Shown here: in pieces, positions 1-7,415 of the stretch | Layout: every line of letters begins with the position of its first letter | How positions within the stretch are numbered: position 1 is the first letter of the stretch | DNA from: JAVBOJ01 sp031550755 | GTDB taxonomy: Bacteria; Bacillota; Clostridia; Oscillospirales; UBA929 | NCBI GenBank assembly: GCA_031550755.1 | Contig: JAVBOJ010000149.1 | Span: 1 to 9,177, forward strand | DNA length: 9,177 bases | Direction: 5' to 3' | Notes under the pieces: model-generated | Told to the model about the DNA's origin: nothing | What the model saw: only the letters and a program-made list of their open reading frames with translations | The model's database searches: none | Position numbers and translations under genes: made by a program

Positions 1-253
1 CATAATCGCTGCCGGCGGTCAGCCGGGGATCGATGGCGAGGTTTTTGCGGATCTCCTCCTCCATGCGCGCCTGTATCGGACGCGCCCGCGCGGTATAGGT
101 GATCTCCAGGTTGGGATTGGACACCGTCGTGATTTTCGGCCCCAGCACCTTCCAGAAGATACCGCCGACGACCGCCAGCACCGCCAGCACAAACAGCAGA
201 TCCACCACGTTGATGACGCCGAAGAGTTTTCCCTTTTCGTTGACCAACTTCAT
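1..253 (-). CDS. DUF4330-like membrane-anchored protein, N-terminal part (runs off the left edge)
   Basis: The reading frame on the minus strand starts with ATG at 253-251 and stays open for 84 codons to the window edge, so the C-terminus is missing. It begins MKLVNEKGKLFGVINVVDLL and continues with a hydrophobic segment at about residues 16-37. This gives a short cytoplasmic N-terminus, one membrane helix and an extracytoplasmic remainder, which includes NLEITYTARARP. The opening (charged MKL.NEKGKLFG.IN..D, then one helix) matches my memory of the DUF4330 family, whose function is unknown and which I associate with exopolysaccharide or cell-wall loci. A ribosome binding site (AAGGGAG on the minus strand, 270-264) lies 10 bases before the ATG. 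The gene is divergent from the surface operon and shares its control region, which suggests a related cell-envelope role. The coding start is secure; the family name is from recall and less certain. Confidence 0.65.
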   Translation of the reverse strand, partial: MKLVNEKGKLFGVINVVDLLFVLAVLAVVGGIFWKVLGPKITTVSNPNLEITYTARARPIQARMEEEIRKNLAIDPRLTAGSDY

Positions 254-324
254 AACAATATGGCTCCCTTTAAAAATTTGTCTTTTTTTCCGGCGGCTTG
301 TCCGCGATTCAGAGATTCCGTCAC

Positions 325-353
325 TTGACCCAAGGCGGCTACCATTGTATAAT
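325..353 (+). promoter_or_regulatory. Sigma-A type promoter for the surface/purine gene string
   Basis: A -35 box TTGACC (325-330) and a perfect -10 box TATAAT (348-353) are separated by exactly 17 bases. This is close to the housekeeping consensus (5/6 and 6/6). Transcription should begin near 360, giving a leader of about 65 bases before the ATG at 427. It is the only strong promoter I can see for the plus-strand genes. The ORF can be extended upstream to a TTG at 298, but that would place codons inside and upstream of this promoter, which supports the start at 427. Confidence 0.78.
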
Positions 354-372
354 GAATTTGTTTTTTTTACAA
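344..372 (-). promoter_or_regulatory. Candidate reverse promoter for the divergent DUF4330-like gene
   Basis: On the minus strand, TTGTAA (372-367) and TACAAT (349-344) are separated by 17 bases, matching the sigma-A consensus at 4/6 and 5/6. Transcription would start near 337 and reach the ATG at 253 after a leader of about 85 bases. The -10 overlaps the forward -10 (348-353), so the two promoters are centred on the same point (348.5) and could hardly be occupied at once. It is weaker than the forward promoter, and the call rests on sequence match alone. Confidence 0.42.
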
Positions 373-386
373 GAAGTTTCGGGACA

Positions 387-410
387 GGCCTTTTGGGAAA
401 CACCAAGGCC
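387..410 (+). promoter_or_regulatory. Leader hairpin next to the first ribosome binding site
   Basis: GGCC (387-390) can pair with GGCC (407-410), and TTGG (393-396) with CCAA (403-406). This makes an 8-pair stem with a two-base TT bulge and a six-base loop. The stem ends immediately before GGAG (411-414), the probable Shine-Dalgarno sequence of the gene starting at 427. There is no U-run after it, so it is not an intrinsic terminator. It could affect ribosome access or mRNA stability; that role is inference. Confidence 0.4.
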
Positions 411-426
411 GGAGTTAGGCGGCGCT

Positions 427-2643
427 ATGAAAATACTGCATCTCATCAGCGGCGGCGACGTGGGCGGCGCCAAAACCCATGTGCTATCATTGCTGCATGG
501 GCTTTTGTCCGTGGCCGGGATCACGCTGGCCGTCTTCCGCGAGGGGGCGTTTGCCGAGGAGGCGCGTGCGCTGGGCATCCCCACCGTGGTGATTTCCGGC
601 GGTCTGCGCGGCAGTCTGCACGAAATTGCCGCCCTGCATGAGCGGGAACGCTTCGACCTGTTTCACAGCCACGGCTCGCGCGGCAATCTGGCCGCGGCCA
701 TGCTGGGTCGGCGGCTGGGCGTCCCCACCCTGACCACCGTCCATTCCGATTACCGGCGGGATTATCTGGGCCGTCCCCTCAAGGCGCTGACCTATGGGAC
801 GCTGAACAAATGGGCGCTGCGGCGGATCGACTGCCGCGTGGGCATGTCGCGCGCCATGACCGAGCTTTTGCTGGACCGCCGGTTTTCGCCGGAGGGTCTG
901 TTTACCATTTACAGCGGGCTGTCCTTTGCCCCGCCGCCGCCCTCTGATCGCGCGGCGCTCCGGAAACAGTTTTCCCTGTCGCCGGACGATGTAGTCGCGG
1001 GCTTGGCGGCGCGGCTGTCGCCGGTCAAGGATATCGCCACCGCCCTGCGCGCCATGGCGGCCCTCAAGGATACCTGCCCCCGCCTGAAGCTGCTCGTCGC
1101 GGGCGACGGAGAGCTTCTTCCGCAGCTGACCCGGCTGGCAGAGGAGCTGGGGCTGTCCGACCGGGTGCGCTTTGCCGGCTGGGTCCGCGATATGGACGCG
1201 TTTTTTGCCGCGATCGACATCAATCTGCTGACCTCTCTGACCGAGTGCTTCCCTTACTCCCTGCTGGAGGGTGCGCGGCACAGCCTGCCCACCGTGGCCA
1301 CCCGCGTGGGCGGCATCCCGGCGCTGATTGACCACATGGTCGGCGGCTATCTGTTCACGCCGGGCGACGTGGCTGCGCTGACGAGGCATTTGCGGGCGCT
1401 GTATGACGATCCGGCGCGGCGCGAAGCCATGGGACAGGCGCTGTTTGTAAGGGCCGCCCGCGATTTTTCCATGGAGCGGATGCTGGACACCCAAACGGAC
1501 ATTTACGAAACCATTCTGCGCCGCGCGGCGCGCAAGCCCATGGAACGCGACAGGTTGATCGTCAGCGGCGCGTACGGCCAGGGCAACGCCGGCGACGACG
1601 CCATTTTGGAGGGCATTTTGCGCGAAATCGGCGAAACCGACCCCGACCGGCCGGTGACCGTCCTCTCCCGCAGTCCCAAGAAAACCCGCAAAACCTACGG
1701 CGTACAGGCGATACACACATTTAACGCCGTTTCTGTCTGGCGGGCGTGCCGCCGTGCCGCGCTGTTTATCAGCGGCGGCGGCAACCTGATTCAGAATATT
1801 ACCTCCAACCGTTCGCTGTGGTATTATCTGGCTGTCATCCGGCTGGCGCGCCTGCGCGGCGCGCGCGTCCTGATGTATGGCTGCGGCGTAGGGCCGCTGC
1901 GCGGCAAGCTTTCGCGGCGGCTGACCCGCAACACCCTCAACCGGTGCGTGGAGGCCGTCACCCTGCGGGAGGAGAGCTCGGTGCGCGATCTGGCGTCATT
2001 GGGCGTGACCGCGCCGCGCGTCACCCTGTCGGCTGACCCGGCGCTGGGGCTTTTGGCCGCGCCGGCGGAGCAGATCGATTCTTTCTTACTCTCCCAGGAG
2101 CTCGCGCCCGAAGGGGAATACATCGCCTTCTCGCTGCGGCGCTGGCCGGGCTTTGCCGAAAAAGCCCCGGTGTTCGCCCAAGCCGCCGACTATGTGCGGG
2201 ACATCTACGGCCTGACGCCGGTCTTTGTCCCGGTGGAGCACAGCGACGGAGAGGCCGCGCGCCAGGTGCGCGCACTGATGAAAACCCCGTCGGCGGCGCT
2301 GTCGCCCGTCACCTCGGCCGGGCTGTCCATCGGTCTGCTGGCTCGGATGCAGGCGGTTGTCGCCATGCGGCTGCACGCGCTGATCTTCGCCTCGGGGCAG
2401 GGCCTCCCGCTGGTGGGCGTGGCGTATGACGAAAAAGTCTCGGCGTTTTTGCGCCATATGGGCAATCCCCTGTTTGTCCCCTTTGAGGACGTGACGTTTG
2501 AAACCCTCCGGGAGCTCATCGACCGGGCGCTGGCCGGCGCGCCGTCCCAAGTCGAACGGCTGGAAGCGGTTGCTCGTTTGCGCGCGCTGGAGCGGCGCAA
2601 TGTAGAGGTGCTTTCGGACATGCTGAAAGGAGAAAAAGCATGA
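427..2643 (+). CDS. csaB: Fusion of GT4 glycosyltransferase and CsaB-type polysaccharide pyruvyl transferase
   Basis: This is a 738-residue two-enzyme protein. Residues 1 to about 367 look like a GT-B, GT4-family glycosyltransferase: MKILHLISGGDVGGAKTHVL at the start, a nucleotide-sugar region around AGDGELL (225-231), and the EX7E motif with Glu273 and Glu281 followed by LPTVATRVGGIPALI. Residues 372-738 match polysaccharide pyruvyl transferase of the CsaB type: SGAYGQGNAGDDAIL (380-394), SGGGNLIQ (449-456), YGCGVGPL, LREES (513-517), DPAL, and the C-terminal MRLHALIFASGQ (647-658) and YDEKVSAF. CsaB enzymes transfer pyruvate from phosphoenolpyruvate to the secondary cell wall polysaccharide bound by SLH domains, and the next gene encodes an SLH protein. 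Each half has about the full length of a stand-alone enzyme, and the joint is short. I chose ATG 427 because the family N-terminus begins there and the promoter lies upstream. Its GGAG (411-414) is 12 bases away, which is rather distant. The symbol applies to the C-terminal half only. Confidence 0.88.
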   Translation: MKILHLISGGDVGGAKTHVLSLLHGLLSVAGITLAVFREGAFAEEARALGIPTVVISGGLRGSLHEIAALHERERFDLFHSHGSRGNLAAAMLGRRLGVPTLTTVHSDYRRDYLGRPLKALTYGTLNKWALRRIDCRVGMSRAMTELLLDRRFSPEGLFTIYSGLSFAPPPPSDRAALRKQFSLSPDDVVAGLAARLSPVKDIATALRAMAALKDTCPRLKLLVAGDGELLPQLTRLAEELGLSDRVRFAGWVRDMDAFFAAIDINLLTSLTECFPYSLLEGARHSLPTVATRVGGIPALIDHMVGGYLFTPGDVAALTRHLRALYDDPARREAMGQALFVRAARDFSMERMLDTQTDIYETILRRAARKPMERDRLIVSGAYGQGNAGDDAILEGILREIGETDPDRPVTVLSRSPKKTRKTYGVQAIHTFNAVSVWRACRRAALFISGGGNLIQNITSNRSLWYYLAVIRLARLRGARVLMYGCGVGPLRGKLSRRLTRNTLNRCVEAVTLREESSVRDLASLGVTAPRVTLSADPALGLLAAPAEQIDSFLLSQELAPEGEYIAFSLRRWPGFAEKAPVFAQAADYVRDIYGLTPVFVPVEHSDGEAARQVRALMKTPSAALSPVTSAGLSIGLLARMQAVVAMRLHALIFASGQGLPLVGVAYDEKVSAFLRHMGNPLFVPFEDVTFETLRELIDRALAGAPSQVERLEAVARLRALERRNVEVLSDMLKGEKA
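2626..2642 (+). promoter_or_regulatory. Ribosome binding site and ATGA start/stop overlap
   Basis: AAAGGAG (2626-2632) inside the end of the fusion gene lies 7 bases before the ATG at 2640. The ATG overlaps the TGA stop of the fusion gene (2641-2643). This arrangement usually couples translation of the two genes, here the pyruvyl transferase and the SLH protein. Confidence 0.8.
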
Positions 2644-4283
2644 AGAGATGGATCCGCATGATCCTGCCCTGTCTGTTGGCGCTGTGTTTTGTGCTGCAAC
2701 CGGTTCCGGCGCTGGCCGAGGTGAGCGCCGCCCCGTTTGACGATGTGCCGGACACCCATTGGGCCGCGCCGTACATACAGTCGTTGCGCCAGCTCGGCAT
2801 CACGAACGGTATGGGCAACAACCGGTTTGGTCTGGGCCGCACGCTGACGCGGGCCGAATTCGTCACCTTTTTGTGCAATCTGATGGGCTGGGAAAAGGCG
2901 ATGCCCGAAACCGGCTATTTTACCGACAACCAGAACAAAGCCCTGTGGTATTTCTCCCCCATTGAGACGGCGCTGCGCCACGGCGCGATTGACGGCACCG
3001 ACAAGGCCTTCCGCCCCGACGCGCCCATCACGCGGGAGGAAATGGCGATTATGCTGGTGCGCACATTGGGGTACAATGACTTGGCGGGGCATATGTCCTA
3101 TCTGACCTCCCCCTTTGCCGACGTGACCCGCAACATCCCCTATATCGCCATGGCGGCGGACTTCGGGCTTATCAACGGAAAATCCCCCACGCGCTTTGAC
3201 CCGTACGCCTCGGCGCTGCGCGAGGAGGCCGCGGCCATCCTGATGCGCATGTACGAGGGACAAACCCGCAAAATCGCATGGAAAAATTCGTTTTACGCCA
3301 TTTCTTCGTATGTGCAGCAATCGGGCGCTTCCCTTTCAGACAGCGTCTGCTTCGGATGGGCGCGCCTGGAGAAGGACGGGAACACCCTGAAAATCAACGC
3401 TACAACCTCGGGCGGCAATGAGTATGCCGTTCCGGCGGGTTCGGAGTCCGTGCTGGCCGCCCTGAGCGCACAAGAGCGCCTCCTGATGATCGCCGTGGCG
3501 GACTCGCTGTCCGCGCCGGTGCTGGCCGACGCCAACTTGCGAGCCCAAGCCATGTCGCTCTATACGGAAGCCATGGCGGGTTATGACGGCGTCGTGGTCG
3601 ATTTTGAATCCCTCAAATCCCCCTCCAAACAGGATTTCCTGCTGTTTCTGAAGGATTTACAGGCCGAGCTGATGTCCAGGAACAAACTCCTCTATGTCGC
3701 GGTGCATCCCGCGAGGCGTCCCGGGGTATCTTATTATGACGGCTATGACTTCCGCGCCATCGGCGCGATGGCCAACAAGGTCATTTTAATGGCGCATGAC
3801 TACAATCCCAAATCCCTGACCGACGCCGAAATGGCCGCCGGACAGACGGGGATGCCGCCCGCGCCCCTCGACGAGGTGTACTGGGCGCTGCGGGCGATCA
3901 CCGACAAGGACACCGGCGTGCAGGACAAGAACAAAATCATGCTCCAGCTCTCCTTCGGCACGGCGCAATGGAAGCTGTCGGGCGGCAAGGTCACAAACCG
4001 GACGCCGTTTGCGCCGACCTATCAAGCCGTGGCGTCGCGGATCGCCTCCGGCGTCACGCCGCAGTACAATGCCCTGCTGGAAAGCCCGTACCTCAGCTTC
4101 CGCAGCGAAGAGGACGGCACCGACAACATTGTCTGGTATGAGGATACCCGCTCGGTGACCGCCAAGCTCAAGCTGGCGCGGCTGTTCGGGGTGACCGGCG
4201 TGTCGGTGTGGCGGCTGGGGCTCGTGCCGCAGGATGCCAAGGCCCCCTATTTCAATGTCTATGACATGCTTTATGGGAGTTAA
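2640..4283 (+). CDS. Exported SLH-domain protein with a GH18-like glycosidase domain
   Basis: This 547-residue protein has a signal peptide (MKRWIRM, a hydrophobic core, then the A-L-A cleavage motif at 24-26). Three S-layer homology domains follow at about 33-84 (FDDVPDTHWA...LTRAEF), 94-145 (FTDNQNKALW...ITREEM) and 159-206 (FADVTRN...ALREEA). SLH domains hold proteins on pyruvylated cell wall polysaccharide, which the upstream CsaB half is expected to make. The third domain has LREE where TRAE is usual, keeping the arginine. Residues about 215-545 resemble the GH18/YaaH-like fold. They contain YDGVVVDFE (315-323) with the putative catalytic acid Glu323 and Asp321, then YDGYDFRAIG, VILMAHDYNP (381-390) and a C-terminal GVSVWRLG with Trp524. 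In the classical DGxDxDxE motif the middle Asp/Asn is Val319 here. Likely substrates are GlcNAc-containing wall polymers, but activity is not proven by sequence. The protein should act outside the membrane on the cell wall. Confidence 0.87.
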   Translation: MKRWIRMILPCLLALCFVLQPVPALAEVSAAPFDDVPDTHWAAPYIQSLRQLGITNGMGNNRFGLGRTLTRAEFVTFLCNLMGWEKAMPETGYFTDNQNKALWYFSPIETALRHGAIDGTDKAFRPDAPITREEMAIMLVRTLGYNDLAGHMSYLTSPFADVTRNIPYIAMAADFGLINGKSPTRFDPYASALREEAAAILMRMYEGQTRKIAWKNSFYAISSYVQQSGASLSDSVCFGWARLEKDGNTLKINATTSGGNEYAVPAGSESVLAALSAQERLLMIAVADSLSAPVLADANLRAQAMSLYTEAMAGYDGVVVDFESLKSPSKQDFLLFLKDLQAELMSRNKLLYVAVHPARRPGVSYYDGYDFRAIGAMANKVILMAHDYNPKSLTDAEMAAGQTGMPPAPLDEVYWALRAITDKDTGVQDKNKIMLQLSFGTAQWKLSGGKVTNRTPFAPTYQAVASRIASGVTPQYNALLESPYLSFRSEEDGTDNIVWYEDTRSVTAKLKLARLFGVTGVSVWRLGLVPQDAKAPYFNVYDMLYGS

Positions 4284-4289
4284 CGAAGA

Positions 4290-5447
4290 ATGAAAAAACA
4301 GATCGTCTGCCTATCCAGCGCCAACTGGCACCCCTTCCCCACCCGCAAGCAACAGGTGATGTCGCGCTTCCGCGACGCCGAGATCCTCTATTTGGATCCG
4401 CCGGTGTCGCGCGCCGCGCCGCTGAAGGATCCCGCCGCCGCCGAACGCCTGCGGGCGTACAAAAAGCCCGGCGAGAGCATCGGCGGGCATATCACGGTGT
4501 ACGCCTCGCCGCCGGTCTGGCCGGCGTACAACAAATTTCGCGCGGTCAACAAGACAAACGCCCGGGGGCAGGCGCGTTATGTAAACCGCATCATGGAAAA
4601 GCACGGCTTTGAAAAACCGCTTCTGTGGTGCTACAGCCCCACCGCCGCCGACCTCGTGGACCGCATCCCGCACAGCGGGCTGGTTTACGACTGCGTGGAC
4701 CGCCATTCCGCTTACGGTGGCCTGATGAATCCCGCCGTAGTGGACAAAATGGAGCGGGATCTGGCCGCGCGCGCTAACGTGGTATTCGCCACCGCCGGCG
4801 GACTGTATGACACGCTAAAACAGTACAACCCCAACACCTATCTGCTGCCCAACGGGGTCAATTTCGAGCTGTTCCACCGCGCGGCGGAGGACGATTTGCC
4901 CTTTCCGGACGACCTGTTCAACATCAAAAATCCCATTTTGGGCTTTGTGGGGATGCTCCAGCCGTGTATCGACTACGATTTGCTGACGGCGGCGGCCGAC
5001 ACCCATCCAGAATGGTCCGTCGTGCTGATCGGGAAGGCGCTGCCCGGCGTCGATCTCGCGCCGCTCACCGCGCGGAAGAACATCCATCTGTTGGGGCTCA
5101 AGCCTTACAAGGATCTGCCCAATTATATCAAGCGGTTTGACATCTGCCTGAACCTGTTCGCCTCGGGCGACCTTTCACGCGACGTCAGCCCGTTGAAGTT
5201 TTACGAATATCTGGCGACCGGACGCCCGGTGGTGTCTACGCCGCAGCCGATTCAGGTGCTGGAGTTCTCCGACGCCATTTACATCGGCGGCGACCGGGAC
5301 TCATTTTTATCGGCCTGCGAGCGTGCGCTGTGCGAGAAAAACCCGTGGATGACCCGCCAGCGCATCGAATACGGACGAGCCGCCTCGTGGGAGTCACGGG
5401 TGGACGAAATGAAGAAAGCCTTGCAAGCGCATGGTTTGTGGGAATAG
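4290..5447 (+). CDS. Glycosyltransferase, GT4-like (TuaH-like), cell-surface polysaccharide synthesis
   Basis: This 385-residue cytoplasmic protein has no signal peptide or clear membrane helix. The N-terminal half carries LSSANWHPFPTRKQQVM and later LVYDCVDRHSAY (131-142), an ERDLAARANVVFATA helix-strand unit (155-169) and YLLPNGVNFELF (184-195). The C-terminal half has PILGFVGML (215-223), VVLIGKA (244-250) and SPLKFYEYLATGRPVVSTP (300-318). That last segment is the usual GT-B donor site; Glu306 matches the second Glu of EX7E, and Asp298 occupies the first position. The pattern resembles the TuaH-type glycosyltransferases of teichuronic acid loci, but donor and acceptor cannot be read from the sequence. 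ATG 4290 is preceded by GGGAG (4275-4279) at 10 bases, and the gene begins six bases after the SLH gene stops. The neighbours suggest it helps build the wall polysaccharide or another surface glycan. Confidence 0.8.
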   Translation: MKKQIVCLSSANWHPFPTRKQQVMSRFRDAEILYLDPPVSRAAPLKDPAAAERLRAYKKPGESIGGHITVYASPPVWPAYNKFRAVNKTNARGQARYVNRIMEKHGFEKPLLWCYSPTAADLVDRIPHSGLVYDCVDRHSAYGGLMNPAVVDKMERDLAARANVVFATAGGLYDTLKQYNPNTYLLPNGVNFELFHRAAEDDLPFPDDLFNIKNPILGFVGMLQPCIDYDLLTAAADTHPEWSVVLIGKALPGVDLAPLTARKNIHLLGLKPYKDLPNYIKRFDICLNLFASGDLSRDVSPLKFYEYLATGRPVVSTPQPIQVLEFSDAIYIGGDRDSFLSACERALCEKNPWMTRQRIEYGRAASWESRVDEMKKALQAHGLWE

Positions 5448-5460
5448 GAGTGGTTTTGTG
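5446..5460 (+). promoter_or_regulatory. Ribosome binding site fixing a GTG start for purE
   Basis: AGGAG (5446-5450) lies 7 bases before GTG (5458-5460) and overlaps the TAG stop of the glycosyltransferase gene (5445-5447). The upstream in-frame ATG at 5431 lies inside the preceding gene and would add nine residues that are not part of the PurE family. The GTG, which gives MKKVALIMGSKSD, is therefore the better start. The shared bases suggest translational coupling across the surface/purine boundary. Confidence 0.8.
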
Positions 5461-5952
5461 AAAAAAGTAGCGCTCATCATGGGCTCCAAAAGCGACTGGC
5501 CGGTGTTTTCCAAAGCGGCGGACACCCTGCGCACCTTTGACGTGCCCTTTACCGTCCACGTCATGTCGGCGCACCGCACGCCCGACGACGCGCTGTCCTT
5601 TGCCAAAACGGCGGCCGGGAACGGTTACGGCGTCCTGATCGCGGCGGCCGGCAAGGCCGCGCACCTGGCGGGCGTGTTGGCCTCCTCCACCGTGCTGCCG
5701 GTCATCGGCATCCCGGTGAAGGCCTCGGCGCTGGACGGGCTGGACGCCCTGCTGTCCGTCGTGCAGATGCCGGCCGGCGTGCCGGTGGCGACGGTGGCCA
5801 TTGACGGCGCGGAGAACGCTGCACTGCTGGCGGTACAGATGCTGGCGCTGGCCGAGCCGGCGCTTTCCTCCCGGCTGGAGGAGCACAAAACGCGCTTGGC
5901 GCAGGCGGTGCGGGTCTCCGACACGGAGCTAAAAACGGAGCTCGGCCTGTAA
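5458..5952 (+). CDS. purE: PurE, class I N5-carboxyaminoimidazole ribonucleotide mutase
   Basis: This 164-residue protein has the normal length for bacterial PurE. It converts N5-CAIR to CAIR in the de novo purine pathway, in the cytoplasm and usually as an octamer. Visible family motifs are MGSKSDW (8-14), SAHRTP (37-42) with the catalytic His39, AAAGKAAHLAG (62-72), VIGIPVKASALDGLDALLS (82-100) and VQMPAGVPVATVAI (102-115). The AAHL and VQMPxGxPVxT motifs indicate class I rather than the animal-type class II AIR carboxylase. Class I enzymes normally need PurK to make N5-CAIR from AIR, but no purK follows and none is in the window. The HLAG motif has Ala where HLPG is common. The gene is 10 bases downstream of the glycosyltransferase and is the first purine gene. 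Confidence 0.95.
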   Translation: MKKVALIMGSKSDWPVFSKAADTLRTFDVPFTVHVMSAHRTPDDALSFAKTAAGNGYGVLIAAAGKAAHLAGVLASSTVLPVIGIPVKASALDGLDALLSVVQMPAGVPVATVAIDGAENAALLAVQMLALAEPALSSRLEEHKTRLAQAVRVSDTELKTELGL

Positions 5953-5980
5953 TTCTAAAGAATCAGGGAGAATACTTGTT

Positions 5981-7397
<1,417 letters not shown>

Positions 7398-7399
<2 letters not shown>

Positions 7400-7415
7400 G
7401 GATGTGATTGCCATG
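7398..7415 (+). promoter_or_regulatory. Ribosome binding site fixing the purM start
   Basis: AAGGA (7398-7402) overlaps the end of the purF stop codon and lies 10 bases before ATG 7413. An in-frame GTG at 7404 is only one base after this site and is too close for initiation, so the ATG is preferred. Confidence 0.7.

Noticed and set aside
283..308. GC-rich stem (GGCGGCTTGTCCGC) next to a T-run as a terminator
   Set aside because: The stem is only about four pairs, and the T-run precedes it in the plus direction. On the minus strand the run becomes A, so it does not fit an intrinsic terminator either way.
298..426. Upstream extension of the fusion gene to a TTG at 298
   Set aside because: It would place coding sequence upstream of and across the consensus promoter, has no Shine-Dalgarno sequence, and the added 43 residues do not resemble the start of a GT4 protein.
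254..426. Purine riboswitch or PurR box in the divergent control region
   Set aside because: I found neither the conserved aptamer core nor CCGAAC-type boxes, and the roughly 65-base leader is too short for an aptamer plus an expression platform.
99..641. Plus-strand open frame of 180 codons at the left end
   Set aside because: It crosses the divergent promoter region and overlaps two better-supported genes in other frames; the predicted product is Arg-rich with no family resemblance.
487..1716. Long open frame on the minus strand (409 codons) inside the fusion gene
   Set aside because: Its product is low-complexity (rich in Arg, Gly, Gln and His) with no recognisable domain, and it lies opposite a gene with strong family motifs. 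Such frames are common opposite GC-rich genes.
2205..3320. Minus-strand open frame of 371 codons across the fusion/SLH gene boundary
   Set aside because: It is antisense to two well-supported genes, has no ribosome binding site that I can see and no family motif.
5421..5451. Weak -35-like TTGCAA just upstream of purE as a purine promoter
   Set aside because: There is no acceptable -10 at 16-18 bases; the bases there form the ribosome binding site and the stop codon of the previous gene.
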